Assembly (NCBI GenBank): GCA_023213315.1
Contig: JAKCPI010015324.1
Span: forward strand, 1 to 64,000
DNA: 64,000 bases
Reading direction: 5' to 3'
DNA from: Euborellia annulipes
Lineage: Eukaryota > Arthropoda > Insecta > Dermaptera > Anisolabididae
Shown: positions 46,101 to 49,575 of the stretch, piece by piece
Layout of the letters: each line of letters begins with the position of its first letter
Numbering within the stretch: position 1 is the stretch's first letter
Program-made: the position numbers and the translations under genes
The notes under the pieces: generated by a model
Databases searched by the model: none
What the model was told of the DNA's origin: nothing
Seen by the model: only the letters and a program-made list of their open reading frames with translations

Positions 46101-48450
46101 CAGTAAAGTGTGCTTCAAAAAACATTTTTTAGGACAAAATGAGAATATATATTTTAAAGAAGATCTAAAAAATAATTGATTTTTGAATTTTAATCGTTAG
46201 AGCCAATTTTGAGAAAAAATGAAAAAGTTCTTCAGTAAAGTCTACTTCAAACAAATTTCACGAAAAAATGCTGATATACTTTTTAAAGAGCATGTAAAAA
46301 ATAATTGATTTTTGAATTTTAATCAAAATTGTTAGAGCCGATTTTGAGAAATTCGAAAAAACGGAAAAAGTACTTCAGTAAAGTACTAGTACTTTTTGGC
46401 TGATTTTGTTTAAAAGCTTATTTTCACGAGTTCGGGGGATGCCTAACATAAATTTAAAATTTCAAACTCGTAGCTCAATTCCTTCAGGCTTAAAATAGTT
46501 ACACACTGACACACAGACCAATTTGCGGGCCCCCTTTTTTTGGACTCATCAAAATCTCGACATCGAATTTTTGACATGATCACAATACTTTATATATATA
46601 GGCCTATATATATACATATTGTATATAGGTAAGAGAAAGTAATAGGCTATGTATTTTGTTTTGATTCATCGGATTACACCTCCTTCAAAATAAATAACGT
46701 GTATTACTCACACTATCAACGATAAATAGTTGACATAGAAAAAGTAAAGAAAGGGTTATCTCAGTATCTACTTGTTTAAATAATAGGAAAATAATAAATT
46801 ACAAAATCAACATATTTAATCACAGCCATTTCCACGGATTCAAAATGGAACATTTATATTACGGAAGAATATATGTCAGTTAGTATGTGTCACTTTTTGT
46901 TATGCTCTTATTTCCTGACTTGGAATTTTTTTTATTATTTATTAGCCCTATATTAAATTTTACCGAGGATCAGATGAACGATTACGACAGAGAGTTTTTG
47001 TTAATTTTATATTTAAAATTCACCCAGATAATAGTCTATTGTTTAGATGCCTAAAGGCTTAACAGATGCAAAGTCTTGTTTTAATTGAATTCCCTTTGAT
47101 ATTGCTAACATCCTCCAGGGCCAGGAGTTCAAACCTCAAACCTCCCTCGGCGAAATTAAAAAAAAAAAATCACAACCCTATTATAATTAGAATAAAATTT
47201 CAATTAAAAACAAGATTAATGAATTAAAAAAAGAACATAATAATTACGAAAAAAATAAAATCTCTTGTTTCTTTTAAAAAATAATGATAACGTCAATATT
47301 CATTTTTAACGATATCTAGGACGATTTAACATGTGATTATTTGTTTGAAAAATTTTTAAGGGATTCAAATCTAGAATCCTATTAAAGCTTTGCATCTTTT
47401 TTTATTTTGTAAAAACAATAAAATAATCACATTTAGAAATCGCATCGGGATTTTTAACTTTGTCACTCACTGTATAAAAGAAGTTTGAATACCGACCAGT
47501 CTGAGGTTCAAAAATATTAGTATTTAAAAAAGAGAATGAATTGGATATATAAATAAATAAAAATCCTATTCAGATTATTTCTTATAAATCTATCAACGAA
47601 GTGCAATTCAATAAATAAATACTAATAACTAGAAATGAATCTTGAACTTTAGTACATTAAATAATTTTTTTTAAGGAAGTTTACTTTTGTAAACATGATT
47701 AAATTCACATTCAAATAATAATTTTTATTAACGTTCAGTCATGTAATAAAAACTCGTTTTTTCAAAATAAGTTTTTAAACCTGAAAGGGAGAATTTTTTT
47801 TTTTTTTTTTTAATGTGAGATTGACATCCTTTGGGCTATCACTTGTGATTAGATTGTGGAATGTAATGAAAAAACATCAATCGCCGCAAGCTATTTTTTT
47901 TTATTCAAATATTTTCTCCGGCTGCAGTTCTTATGCAATGCAAACAAGTTTTTTTTGCATTCTAATCCATAAATTACGATTAAAACAGGTGCGGATTGTA
48001 ATTTGACAGTTTGAGGGTTGTTCGATTGTTTGTCAAAAAAAAAAATTTTATTTTAGTGATTTTTTGAAGTAAGTAATTAAAAGAAAATAAAAAATGTGAG
48101 TAGAATTTGGAAGTGTTAATTTATTAAAGTGTATTTAATTTCATTGGCAAAAAAAAAGGGATGTAGAAGTGAGTGAGTGGGCTGGTCGATCCGAGGTGGT
48201 TGACCGATGGGGTGGAAACGAACAAACCGAGGATGGGGATTGAATTTAGAAGAAAATTAACGGTGATTGGGGCTATCGGTGACATTTGATAAGATATAAT
48301 AAGGGTGGTGGATGAACGTCAAGGGGTCGGCGATGATCATCTATCTCCTACCTGTACGGCGCTCTCGCGGACCACCTGCGACACCGTCTCGCGTAATTGT
48401 GCCGCAACGCCTGGTTTGCTTAACGCCCGGCTGAATTTCCTCTCGGACAT
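10253..48450 (-). CDS. Ziz/DOCK9: DOCK-D family guanine nucleotide exchange factor (zizimin; DOCK9/10/11-like), 26 coding exons
   Basis: DOCK-D proteins are exchange factors that load GTP on Cdc42-type Rho GTPases at membranes and so control actin. Joining 26 GT-AG exons gives 6102 nt with every phase matching: 2033 residues plus stop, close to the roughly 2070 of human DOCK9. Domains in order: conserved N-terminus ([14 protein letters not shown], 1-33; EPLDYE motif in exon 2), PH domain about 165-268 ([14 protein letters not shown]-terminal helix Trp262), DHR1/C2 about 600-795 ([22 protein letters not shown]), armadillo-like helical middle about 826-1540, DHR2 about 1598-1990 ([11 protein letters not shown]; sensor segment VHAGPLAYA at 1946). 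The PH domain places it in subfamily D rather than C (DOCK6/7/8). Intron 1 is about 20.5 kb; most other introns are 55-75 bp or 0.2-1.6 kb. No stop or frameshift was seen, so the gene looks functional. Cdc42 as the substrate is inferred from the family. Confidence 0.95.
10586..10830 (-). CDS. Ziz/DOCK9: DOCK-D exon 25, DHR2 lobe B/C (residues 1864-1945)
   Basis: 245 nt, phase 1 to 0. [20 protein letters not shown] and [18 protein letters not shown] are lobe B/C motifs (the family has RRTILT and FPYVKKRIPV). Confidence 0.96.
11204..11427 (-). CDS. Ziz/DOCK9: DOCK-D exon 24, DHR2 lobe B (residues 1789-1864)
   Basis: 224 nt, phase 2 to 1. [36 protein letters not shown] is the DHR2 signature region. 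Confidence 0.97.
11485..11792 (-). CDS. Ziz/DOCK9: DOCK-D exon 23, DHR2 lobe A/B (residues 1687-1789)
   Basis: 308 nt, phase 0 to 2. [53 protein letters not shown] and AEISER follow the family order exactly. Confidence 0.96.
11850..12114 (-). CDS. Ziz/DOCK9: DOCK-D exon 22, start of DHR2 (residues 1598-1686)
   Basis: 265 nt, phase 2 to 0. [20 protein letters not shown] and [17 protein letters not shown] are DHR2 lobe A helices, followed by an acidic variable loop ([13 protein letters not shown]). Confidence 0.95.
12186..12370 (-). CDS. Ziz/DOCK9: DOCK-D exon 21 (residues 1537-1598)
   Basis: 185 nt, phase 0 to 2. [20 protein letters not shown] and [13 protein letters not shown] are among the most conserved DOCK-D stretches and lead into DHR2 lobe A. 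Confidence 0.96.
12655..13062. repeat. Complex inverted repeat with three hammerhead-like cores (DOCK intron 20)
   Basis: CTGAAGATGG cores occur at about 12692-12700 (minus), 12831 (plus, first base lost) and 13001-13010 (plus). The last has stem II GGGT (13009-13012)/ACCC (13024-13027), GAAAC at 13028-13032 and GTC. Flanking arms around 12740-12800 and 12895-12960 are inverted copies. Confidence 0.55.
13190..13437 (-). CDS. Ziz/DOCK9: DOCK-D exon 20 (residues 1454-1536)
   Basis: 248 nt, phase 1 to 0. [20 protein letters not shown] and [13 protein letters not shown] match the family motif RTEASQLLYFLMRxNFxxTG and HLQVIISVSQLI. Confidence 0.94.
13748..13973 (-). CDS. Ziz/DOCK9: DOCK-D exon 19 (residues 1379-1454)
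   Basis: 226 nt, phase 0 to 1. [18 protein letters not shown] and [12 protein letters not shown] match the family block TEVxLxxLDTLSL and NPLMKKVF. Confidence 0.93.
14085..14335. repeat. Inverted repeat in DOCK intron 18
   Basis: ATCGCCTGCTGAGAATCATA at the left end returns as its reverse complement at about 14300-14335, with few mismatches. A GAAACGTT motif on the minus strand near 14265 suggests a decayed member of the PLE/hammerhead-like set. Confidence 0.5.
14630..14870. repeat. Second inverted repeat in DOCK intron 18
   Basis: Arms of about 57 bp at 14630-14686 and 14810-14870 share TGACATCTCAACTTTTAGAA in opposite orientation. The interior is AT-rich. Confidence 0.55.
15064..15348 (-). 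CDS. Ziz/DOCK9: DOCK-D exon 18 (residues 1284-1378; 3' end uncertain)
   Basis: [17 protein letters not shown] followed by a Gly/Ser-rich stretch and ATLPARM, as in the family. The end at 15064 uses a weak donor (CAG/GTCTCT), chosen because it joins ARVALQ to AHVEAT and lines up with the conserved block ending EANIATEV. A better-looking donor (AAT/GTAAAT) at 15031 is also in frame and would add 11 residues. Confidence 0.75.
15510..15669 (-). CDS. Ziz/DOCK9: DOCK-D exon 17 (residues 1230-1283)
   Basis: 160 nt, phase 2 to 0. [20 protein letters not shown] and [18 protein letters not shown] match the family block with the SxLLxCFLxxL and TYWN motifs. Confidence 0.92.
15746..16120 (-). CDS. Ziz/DOCK9: DOCK-D exon 16, Ser/Gly/Ala-rich middle (residues 1105-1230)
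   Basis: 375 nt, phase 2 to 2. Begins with [15 protein letters not shown] (family TLYLPLFGLL) and then becomes a Ser/Thr/Ala/Gly-rich, probably disordered segment, as at this place in DOCK9. The donor is GTCACT, weaker than its neighbours. Confidence 0.9.
16177..16454 (-). CDS. Ziz/DOCK9: DOCK-D exon 15 (residues 1013-1105)
   Basis: 278 nt, phase 0 to 2. [20 protein letters not shown] and [14 protein letters not shown] are strongly conserved zizimin motifs; it ends in the family [10 protein letters not shown]. Confidence 0.95.
16816..16976. repeat. Near-perfect palindrome in DOCK intron 14
   Basis: Arms of about 70 bp, starting AGACAGGAGAAGGAGCAGGT and ending in its complement. One arm has CCGAAACGTCTCGTTGA, shared with the hammerhead-like repeat at 13027-13060, but the CTGANGA half is lost. 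Confidence 0.6.
17455..17634 (-). repeat. tRNA-derived SINE (DOCK intron 14)
   Basis: On the minus strand a tRNA-like head (GTGGCTCAGAGAGAAAA) is followed by a body with TTTATTTCACCTGAATTGGC and the family tail GGCCTTAGATGCCGAAAAAG. The B box is eroded. Confidence 0.65.
17877..18036 (-). repeat. tRNA-derived SINE, well preserved head (DOCK intron 14)
   Basis: Minus strand: A box TAGCTCAGTGGTAGAG and B box GGGTTCGCATCCC are both clear. The shared SINE body and tail (AATGGCTTTCGATGGCGAAA) follow, then an A-rich end. It looks like a tRNA gene at first, but the body shows it is a SINE. Confidence 0.8.
18087..18293 (-). CDS. Ziz/DOCK9: DOCK-D exon 14 (residues 944-1012)
   Basis: 69 codons, phase 0 to 0. 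[20 protein letters not shown] matches the family motif NxSLAxFxKRCxxxxDRGFVF. A tRNA-derived SINE ends about 50 bp past the donor. Confidence 0.93.
18554..18905 (-). CDS. Ziz/DOCK9: DOCK-D exon 13 (residues 826-943)
   Basis: 352 nt, phase 2 to 0. Helical repeat region: [46 protein letters not shown]. These match the post-DHR1 block of zizimins (FLPTILNQLF, FDVLIKSMAQHL). Confidence 0.94.
19258..19816. repeat. Long inverted repeat with hammerhead-like cores (DOCK intron 12)
   Basis: Arms at about 19258-19495 and 19567-19816. The plus arm has CTGAAGA at 19752-19758, GAAAC at 19774-19778 then GTC, and stem I CAGCT/AGCTG. Stem II has decayed. The minus arm keeps GAACCGAAACGTC. Confidence 0.6.
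20025..20707 (-). CDS. Ziz/DOCK9: DOCK-D exon 12, DHR1 (C2-like) domain (residues 599-826)
   Basis: The largest coding exon, 683 nt, phase 0 to 2, holding essentially the whole DHR1 domain. Visible motifs: [78 protein letters not shown]. In DOCK proteins DHR1 binds phospholipids and directs membrane recruitment. Confidence 0.96.
20767..20916 (-). CDS. Ziz/DOCK9: DOCK-D exon 11 (residues 549-598)
   Basis: 50 codons, phase 0 to 0, linker into DHR1. [17 protein letters not shown] corresponds to the segment with the KxxKLxVIxG pattern of DOCK9. Pro-rich at its end. Confidence 0.9.
20977..21234 (-). CDS. Ziz/DOCK9: DOCK-D exon 10 (residues 463-548)
   Basis: 86 codons, phase 0 to 0. Contains [18 protein letters not shown] and FPAIYRQEP, both conserved in zizimins. 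Confidence 0.94.
21292..21408 (-). CDS. Ziz/DOCK9: DOCK-D exon 9 (residues 424-462)
   Basis: 39 codons, phase 0 to 0. Contains [20 protein letters not shown], the family motif preceding the RLDK/RIEK segment. Confidence 0.94.
22153..22371 (+). repeat. GC-rich SINE-like repeat (family A), copy in DOCK intron 8
   Basis: CTCAGGGGCCCACATCTTGT at the start, CGTGGATGGCGACCACGAGC, CAGGCGTCAGACCGTG, and the end GGGATTAAGGCGAAGA plus a GAA-rich tail. Close to the copies near 40.0, 51.1 and 59.0 kb. Confidence 0.75.
22622..22907 (-). CDS. Ziz/DOCK9: DOCK-D exon 8 (residues 328-423)
   Basis: 286 nt, phase 2 to 0. [13 protein letters not shown] and [16 protein letters not shown] are conserved DOCK-D motifs between PH and DHR1. 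Donor GTAATT. Confidence 0.94.
22979..23142 (-). CDS. Ziz/DOCK9: DOCK-D exon 7, Pro-rich linker (residues 274-328)
   Basis: 164 nt, phase 0 to 2. A Pro-rich stretch (about 279-290) is followed by [20 protein letters not shown], matching the linker after the PH domain in DOCK9. Confidence 0.92.
23245..23299 (-). repeat. Partial duplicate of DOCK PH-domain exon 6 in its own intron
   Basis: CACCTCAGTGCAGAAGTCCA and the next about 20 bases are identical to exon 6 near 24479-24512; similarity extends left with mismatches. It is too short and lacks splice sites, so it is not an alternative exon. Confidence 0.75.
23405..23947. mobile_element. hAT-like non-autonomous element (DOCK intron 6)
   Basis: Ends CAGTGGTTCCCAACTAG and AGTTGGGAACCTCTG are inverted. 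Flanks CTCTAGGG and CTCTAGAG form an 8-bp target duplication (7/8), as expected for hAT. The interior is non-coding, with poly-C and poly-A runs. Confidence 0.75.
24003..24118 (-). repeat. tRNA-derived SINE fragment
   Basis: Minus strand GGGGCTTGGTGAAGGTGTTA then GTCGCGGGTTCGGACCCC: the head of the second SINE type, also at 33785-33948 and 55471-55730. The body is truncated. Confidence 0.65.
24341..24568 (-). CDS. Ziz/DOCK9: DOCK-D exon 6, second half of PH domain (residues 198-273)
   Basis: 76 codons, phase 0 to 0. [26 protein letters not shown] and the C-terminal helix ELTDWTARL with the invariant PH Trp (residue 262). A damaged copy of part of this exon lies in the next intron near 23253-23299. 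Confidence 0.95.
24771..24902 (-). CDS. Ziz/DOCK9: DOCK-D exon 5, first half of PH domain (residues 154-197)
   Basis: 44 codons, phase 0 to 0. KQGWLLKG at 164 and [12 protein letters not shown] at 186 form the first PH strands. PH domains bind membrane phosphoinositides. Confidence 0.94.
24977..25046 (-). CDS. Ziz/DOCK9: DOCK-D exon 4 (residues 130-153)
   Basis: A 70-nt exon, acidic linker [20 protein letters not shown] before the PH domain. The single leading base completes the codon split with exon 3. Donor GTATTA. Confidence 0.9.
26131..26303 (-). CDS. Ziz/DOCK9: DOCK-D exon 3 (residues 73-130)
   Basis: 173 nt, ending in phase 2 before GTGAGT. Contains [20 protein letters not shown], which matches the conserved TxWHxxxYKYxxxSG block just upstream of the PH domain in zizimins. 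Confidence 0.93.
26828..27113. repeat. Inverted repeat with intact hammerhead-like motif and 20-bp tandem repeat (DOCK intron 2)
   Basis: Arms at 26828-26876 and 27058-27113 (GCCAAATTGGGATTA and complement). Between them are four near-identical 20-bp units (26909-26990) and the hammerhead-like motif at 27008-27062. Confidence 0.7.
27008..27062 (+). ncRNA. Hammerhead-ribozyme-like motif with minimal stem III
   Basis: Stem I AATAA/TTATT plus CCC/GGG across a 2-nt bulge. CTGAAGA at 27018-27024, stem II GGCC (27026-27029)/GGCC (27041-27044), GAAAC at 27045-27049 and GTC at 27050-27052. All core positions of a hammerhead are present. Stem III is only two pairs without a loop, so cleavage would need a dimer, as known for PLE-associated variants. 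Confidence 0.65.
27702..27818 (-). CDS. Ziz/DOCK9: DOCK-D exon 2 (residues 34-72)
   Basis: 39 codons between an AG acceptor and GTTAGT donor, phase 0 to 0. It contains [18 protein letters not shown] and [10 protein letters not shown], the conserved N-terminal block of DOCK-D proteins. Confidence 0.93.
27930..28015. repeat. Short palindrome in DOCK intron 1
   Basis: CACCTCAGTACAAAATAAAA and its complement form a hairpin with about 35-bp arms around ATAGAA. GAAACGTTTC follows one arm, again as in the hammerhead-like set. Confidence 0.5.
28376..29985. repeat. Fold-back family copies interrupted by a hAT-like MITE
   Basis: 28376-29040 (plus-like) and 29075-29985 (inverse) carry the family blocks: the GTGTGACTG...GGTAATCGAAAG hairpin, AGTAAAGTACTAGTACT, CATGTCGCGAAAACC and TTTCTCTATATA. 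The second copy is split by the MITE at 29256-29523. Confidence 0.7.
29256..29523. mobile_element. hAT-like MITE with perfect 8-bp target duplication
   Basis: Ends CAGCGTTTTCCAAACTGTG and AAAGTTTGGAAACCACTG. ATTTAAAG flanks both sides (29248-29255 and 29524-29531). The interior has inverted GAGGCGCG blocks and a G-run. No coding. Confidence 0.85.
29990..31110. other. Gene-free stretch of DOCK intron 1
   Basis: AT-rich, no convincing frame or named repeat. A C-rich patch at 30824-31000 may be part of a decayed element. Confidence 0.5.
31169..31384. mobile_element. 216-bp MITE with TIR CTATTCTSTAAACAAA
   Basis: Ends CTATTCTCTAAACAAA and TTTGTTTACAGAATAG are inverted (15/16). A second copy of nearly equal length lies at 38604-38817 in opposite orientation. 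Confidence 0.75.
31577..31905. repeat. 72-bp minisatellite, about 3.5 units
   Basis: CCAGGAGAATTAGAAG starts at about 31578, 31689, 31761 and 31833; the last three are spaced exactly 72 bp. Because 72 is a multiple of three, the array is open on both strands (24-residue repeats). That is a by-product, not evidence of a gene. Confidence 0.85.
32785..32885. repeat. Fold-back family end fragment
   Basis: AAAACGTGAAGATCCATCAA, then the CATGAATCCAATACTTTCTC hairpin end, as in the other copies. Confidence 0.65.
32919..33112. repeat. Near-perfect 194-bp palindrome
   Basis: Arms of about 90 bp (TAGCAAAGAGGTATGCTTGT and complement) around CATCAGCGGTGAAG. The minus strand holds CTGATGA at 33010-33016 and GAAAT further on, a decayed hammerhead-like core. 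Confidence 0.7.
33785..33948 (-). repeat. tRNA-derived SINE, second head type
   Basis: Minus strand: GGACTTGGTGTAGTGGTTAG (A box) and GGTCGCGAGTTCGCATCCTG (B box), then the shared body ending AATGGCCTTCGATGCC. Confidence 0.8.
34038..35088. mobile_element. PIF/Harbinger-like non-autonomous element
   Basis: TIR AGGTGCGATCACACCGG / CCGGTGTGACCGCACCT, flanked on both sides by TAA (34035-34037 and 35089-35091), the 3-bp duplication typical of PIF/Harbinger. 1051 bp, no transposase. Long T-runs and a run of more than 20 G at about 34221-34244 lie inside. Confidence 0.7.
35094..35518. mobile_element. hAT-like MITE, second copy, with nested SINE piece
   Basis: Ends CAGCGTTTTCCAAACTGTG and AAAGTTTGGAAACCACTG as in the copy at 29256. 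A truncated tRNA-SINE head sits inside at about 35315-35385. Directly abuts the PIF/Harbinger-like element. Confidence 0.75.
35680..35833 (+). repeat. SINE body and tail fragment
   Basis: AACGGTTATCATAAAAAGTC, GGCCCAAGTGGTCGAAAAGA and GTGTGAGTGTTT plus an A tail match the 3' part of the full SINE at 55471-55730. Confidence 0.65.
36505..36690 (-). repeat. SINE body and tail fragment (minus)
   Basis: A T-run, then AACACTCACTTTTTTCTCAT, GGCCATATGAGACTTAATTC and AAGCCATTTGGTATCCAAAT, the inverse of the 55.5-kb SINE body. Confidence 0.65.
37240..37477. mobile_element. hAT-like MITE, third copy, internally deleted
   Basis: CAGCATTTTCCAAACTGTGA to AAAGTTTGGAAACCACTG. The left GAGGCGCG block is shortened. 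No target duplication is left. Confidence 0.7.
38093..38500 (+). repeat. Fold-back family copy, cut by GC-rich family A
   Basis: AATCTGGTGTGACTCGCACA, GTTACGATGGCAACCATTTC and AAAGTGCATCAGTAAAGTAC match the family. It ends at a family A fragment starting CTCAGGGGCCCACATCTTGT at about 38509-38600. Confidence 0.65.
38604..38903. mobile_element. Second copy of the 214-bp MITE plus end of its host element
   Basis: 38604-38817 has the CTATTCTGTAAACAAA ends. 38818-38903 matches, in inverse, the 31111-31168 end of the 2.4-kb element and finishes with its TIR. The same nesting occurs at both loci. Confidence 0.7.
38930..40015. other. Gene-free stretch of DOCK intron 1
   Basis: No coding frame. 39480-39800 is richer in G/C (GTGAGTGAGAGAGAGGAAAC, then GATAACGCCGTTAGGACAAG) and ends with AATAAACTGATATG, which could be an LTR remnant or an unannotated exon. 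I cannot tell. Confidence 0.35.
40018..40265 (+). repeat. GC-rich SINE-like repeat (family A), best copy
   Basis: CTCAGGGGCCCACATCTTGT start, CGAGCTACCCGAGCTGGGAC, CAGACCGTGCGACGGGCCGG, CGCGGGATTAAGGCGAAGAT and a (GAA)n tail. About 245 bp. Confidence 0.75.
41232..41400. mobile_element. Possible hAT-like element end
   Basis: CAGGGATGGGCCAACCCAAA followed by GCGGGCCGCATTTAAAAT resembles the left half of common hAT MITEs. The other end was not found. Confidence 0.4.
41449..41803 (+). pseudogene. 3' end of a LINE (non-LTR retrotransposon) ORF2
   Basis: About 115 codons. The visible pattern [54 protein letters not shown] and [12 protein letters not shown] is the conserved C-terminal tail of many animal LINE polymerases. 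All upstream RT motifs are absent and a stop lies just upstream, so it is a 5'-truncated dead copy. Confidence 0.75.
42746..42892. repeat. Inverted repeat with hammerhead-like cores on both arms
   Basis: Plus arm: CTGACGA at 42846-42852, stem II GATC/GATC, GAAAC at 42871-42875, a 1-nt loop and GTT. Minus arm: CTGATGATGG and ATCGAAACTG. Stem I is poor on both. Confidence 0.55.
43435..43560 (-). repeat. SINE fragment
   Basis: TTTTCGGTATCTTGGGCCAG, CCATTTGGTATCCAAATGAT and GCCTGGGATCCGAAGCCGCA are inverse SINE body and eroded B box. Confidence 0.55.
43820..44430 (-). repeat. Fold-back family, nearly full copy
   Basis: Runs from the TTTCTCTTACCTCTCTATAT hairpin through CATGTCAAAAATTCGATGTC and AGTACTAGTACTTTACTGAT to the complete AATCTGGTGTGACAAGCACA hairpin ending near 44430. 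About 610 bp, a good model for the unit. Confidence 0.75.
44435..45820. other. Gene-free stretch of DOCK intron 1
   Basis: AT-rich; a small GC-run element piece at 44510-44575. No supported gene. Confidence 0.5.
45823..46645. repeat. Fold-back family pieces
   Basis: A hairpin unit at 45823-45922 and a diverged body at 46090-46645 ending with CTTTATATATATAGGCC and GGTAAGAGAAAGTAA. The body has an internal duplication (46120-46200 and 46260-46340). Confidence 0.65.
46650..48300. other. Gene-free stretch of DOCK intron 1 next to exon 1
   Basis: Very AT-rich. A segment at 47395-47475 resembles the arm of the 19.3-kb inverted repeat (ACAATAAAATAATCACAT, AAATCGCATCGGGA). No gene seen. Confidence 0.5.
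48352..48450 (-). CDS. Ziz/DOCK9: DOCK-D coding exon 1 (residues 1-33)
   Basis: Opens with ATG at 48450 and reads [14 protein letters not shown], the zizimin N-terminal signature. It ends in CAG before GTAGGA, phase 0. The ATG has A at -3. An in-frame extension without ATG continues up to an acceptor at 48602-48603, so the 5' UTR is probably spliced. Confidence 0.93.
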
Positions 48451-48593
48451 TTTAAGACGTACAGATGATGTTCGAACACCTCGACGACATCGTCCAGAGG
48501 GACACACCAAGCCACGGGTTGGCACTCGGGGCCATGACAGAGGACAAACGGAACGGCGCGGGTGCGCGGCGGCTTTTGCCAACCTTCGCACAT
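48420..48593 (-). other. Upstream ORF overlapping the DOCK-D start codon
   Basis: In the exon that holds the DOCK start, an ATG at 48593 opens a 57-codon frame in another phase. It runs past the DOCK ATG and stops at 48420. Its third codon positions are G/C-rich, unlike neighbouring non-coding DNA. The start context is weak (T at -3). It may act as an inhibitory uORF, or be the shadow of a GC-rich exon. Confidence 0.3.
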
Positions 48594-49422
48594 CGAATCC
48601 CCTAAACCAAATACAAACCGCATTTTTTTAAAAAAATAATTTTGTCCTGTAAAAAGTATTTAAGATAAAAATTTTTTAATCATATAATTTGTACTAATCG
48701 ATATTTGAAAGTTAAAGTCGAACAGGACTAAAAAACTTTCACGCTTCAGTTTTTTGTTTGTTTGTTTGTTTTTTTACTAATTTAGGAGAAAGTAGTATTA
48801 AAAAAAAAAATTTTTTTCTCTAATAATTAAGAAATTTAAATTAATTAACAAAATTAAATCTTAGGAGAGAATTTTTGATTGCATACAAATAAAATTTTTT
48901 GTCCCCGAGCAATTAGCATGTGGAACGTCCCCAGGTAGCCATCGGTAAAAAAAAATTAGGTAAATAAAAAAATAACCCCTAAATGGCCTCTGTAGCCGAA
49001 AAGGGTTTAAAAAATAAAAATAAAATTTTTTCAAGTATTCAAATAAATACAAAAAAAAATAAATAATTATATAAAACGTTTTGCTCTCCAAGATCAATTA
49101 AAGTGAAACGAAATTTCTAACAGGAAATCAAATAATTCAAAAGAAAAAAATTGTTCATTAATAAGCTTATAAATAAAACTAATTTCTATTAGTGAAAAGA
49201 AATAGAAAAAAAATGATTAAAAAAAAAATATTTAAATAAAAATAGAGTGTATTAATAAATTATCGAATTTGTAATTTAAAAAAAAAAAAATTCTGAATTA
49301 AAGAGTTACTTGAAATTTGTGAACTTGGCGCGTTGGGCTGGATGTAGTGTTTTTACATAGCCACGGTTGGCAACACGGACCCCATCCATATCCCGTGTAT
49401 TGCTGGCGCAAAAACAGTTAAG
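48451..49422. promoter_or_regulatory. Divergent intergenic/5'-UTR region between DOCK-D and PPM1L
   Basis: 972 bp separate the two ATG codons, which point away from each other. A possible splice acceptor for a DOCK 5' UTR exon lies at 48602-48603. The middle (about 48918-49016) is a fragment of a short repeat also seen at 53520-53647. No clear TATA box was found; a shared promoter is inference from spacing. Confidence 0.5.
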
Positions 49423-49575
49423 ATGGAGGACGAGCTGGAGGATCGGGTGTTCTACCAGACATACGCTGCACACGCCAAACTGGTTTCACGATTTGCTTTA
49501 CGTTTGTACCTGCCACGGCCTGAGCTCCTGCTCGCCGCCGTCGCCATCTTTGCTATCTGCGTGCTCTACCTGCAG
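49423..49575 (+). CDS. PPM1L: PPM1L exon 1, N-terminus with membrane anchor (residues 1-51)
   Basis: 51 codons from ATG to CAG before GTGAGT, phase 0. The acidic start [10 protein letters not shown] is followed by [20 protein letters not shown]. The LRPE/LPRPE plus hydrophobic segment resembles the PPM1L anchor. Confidence 0.9.
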
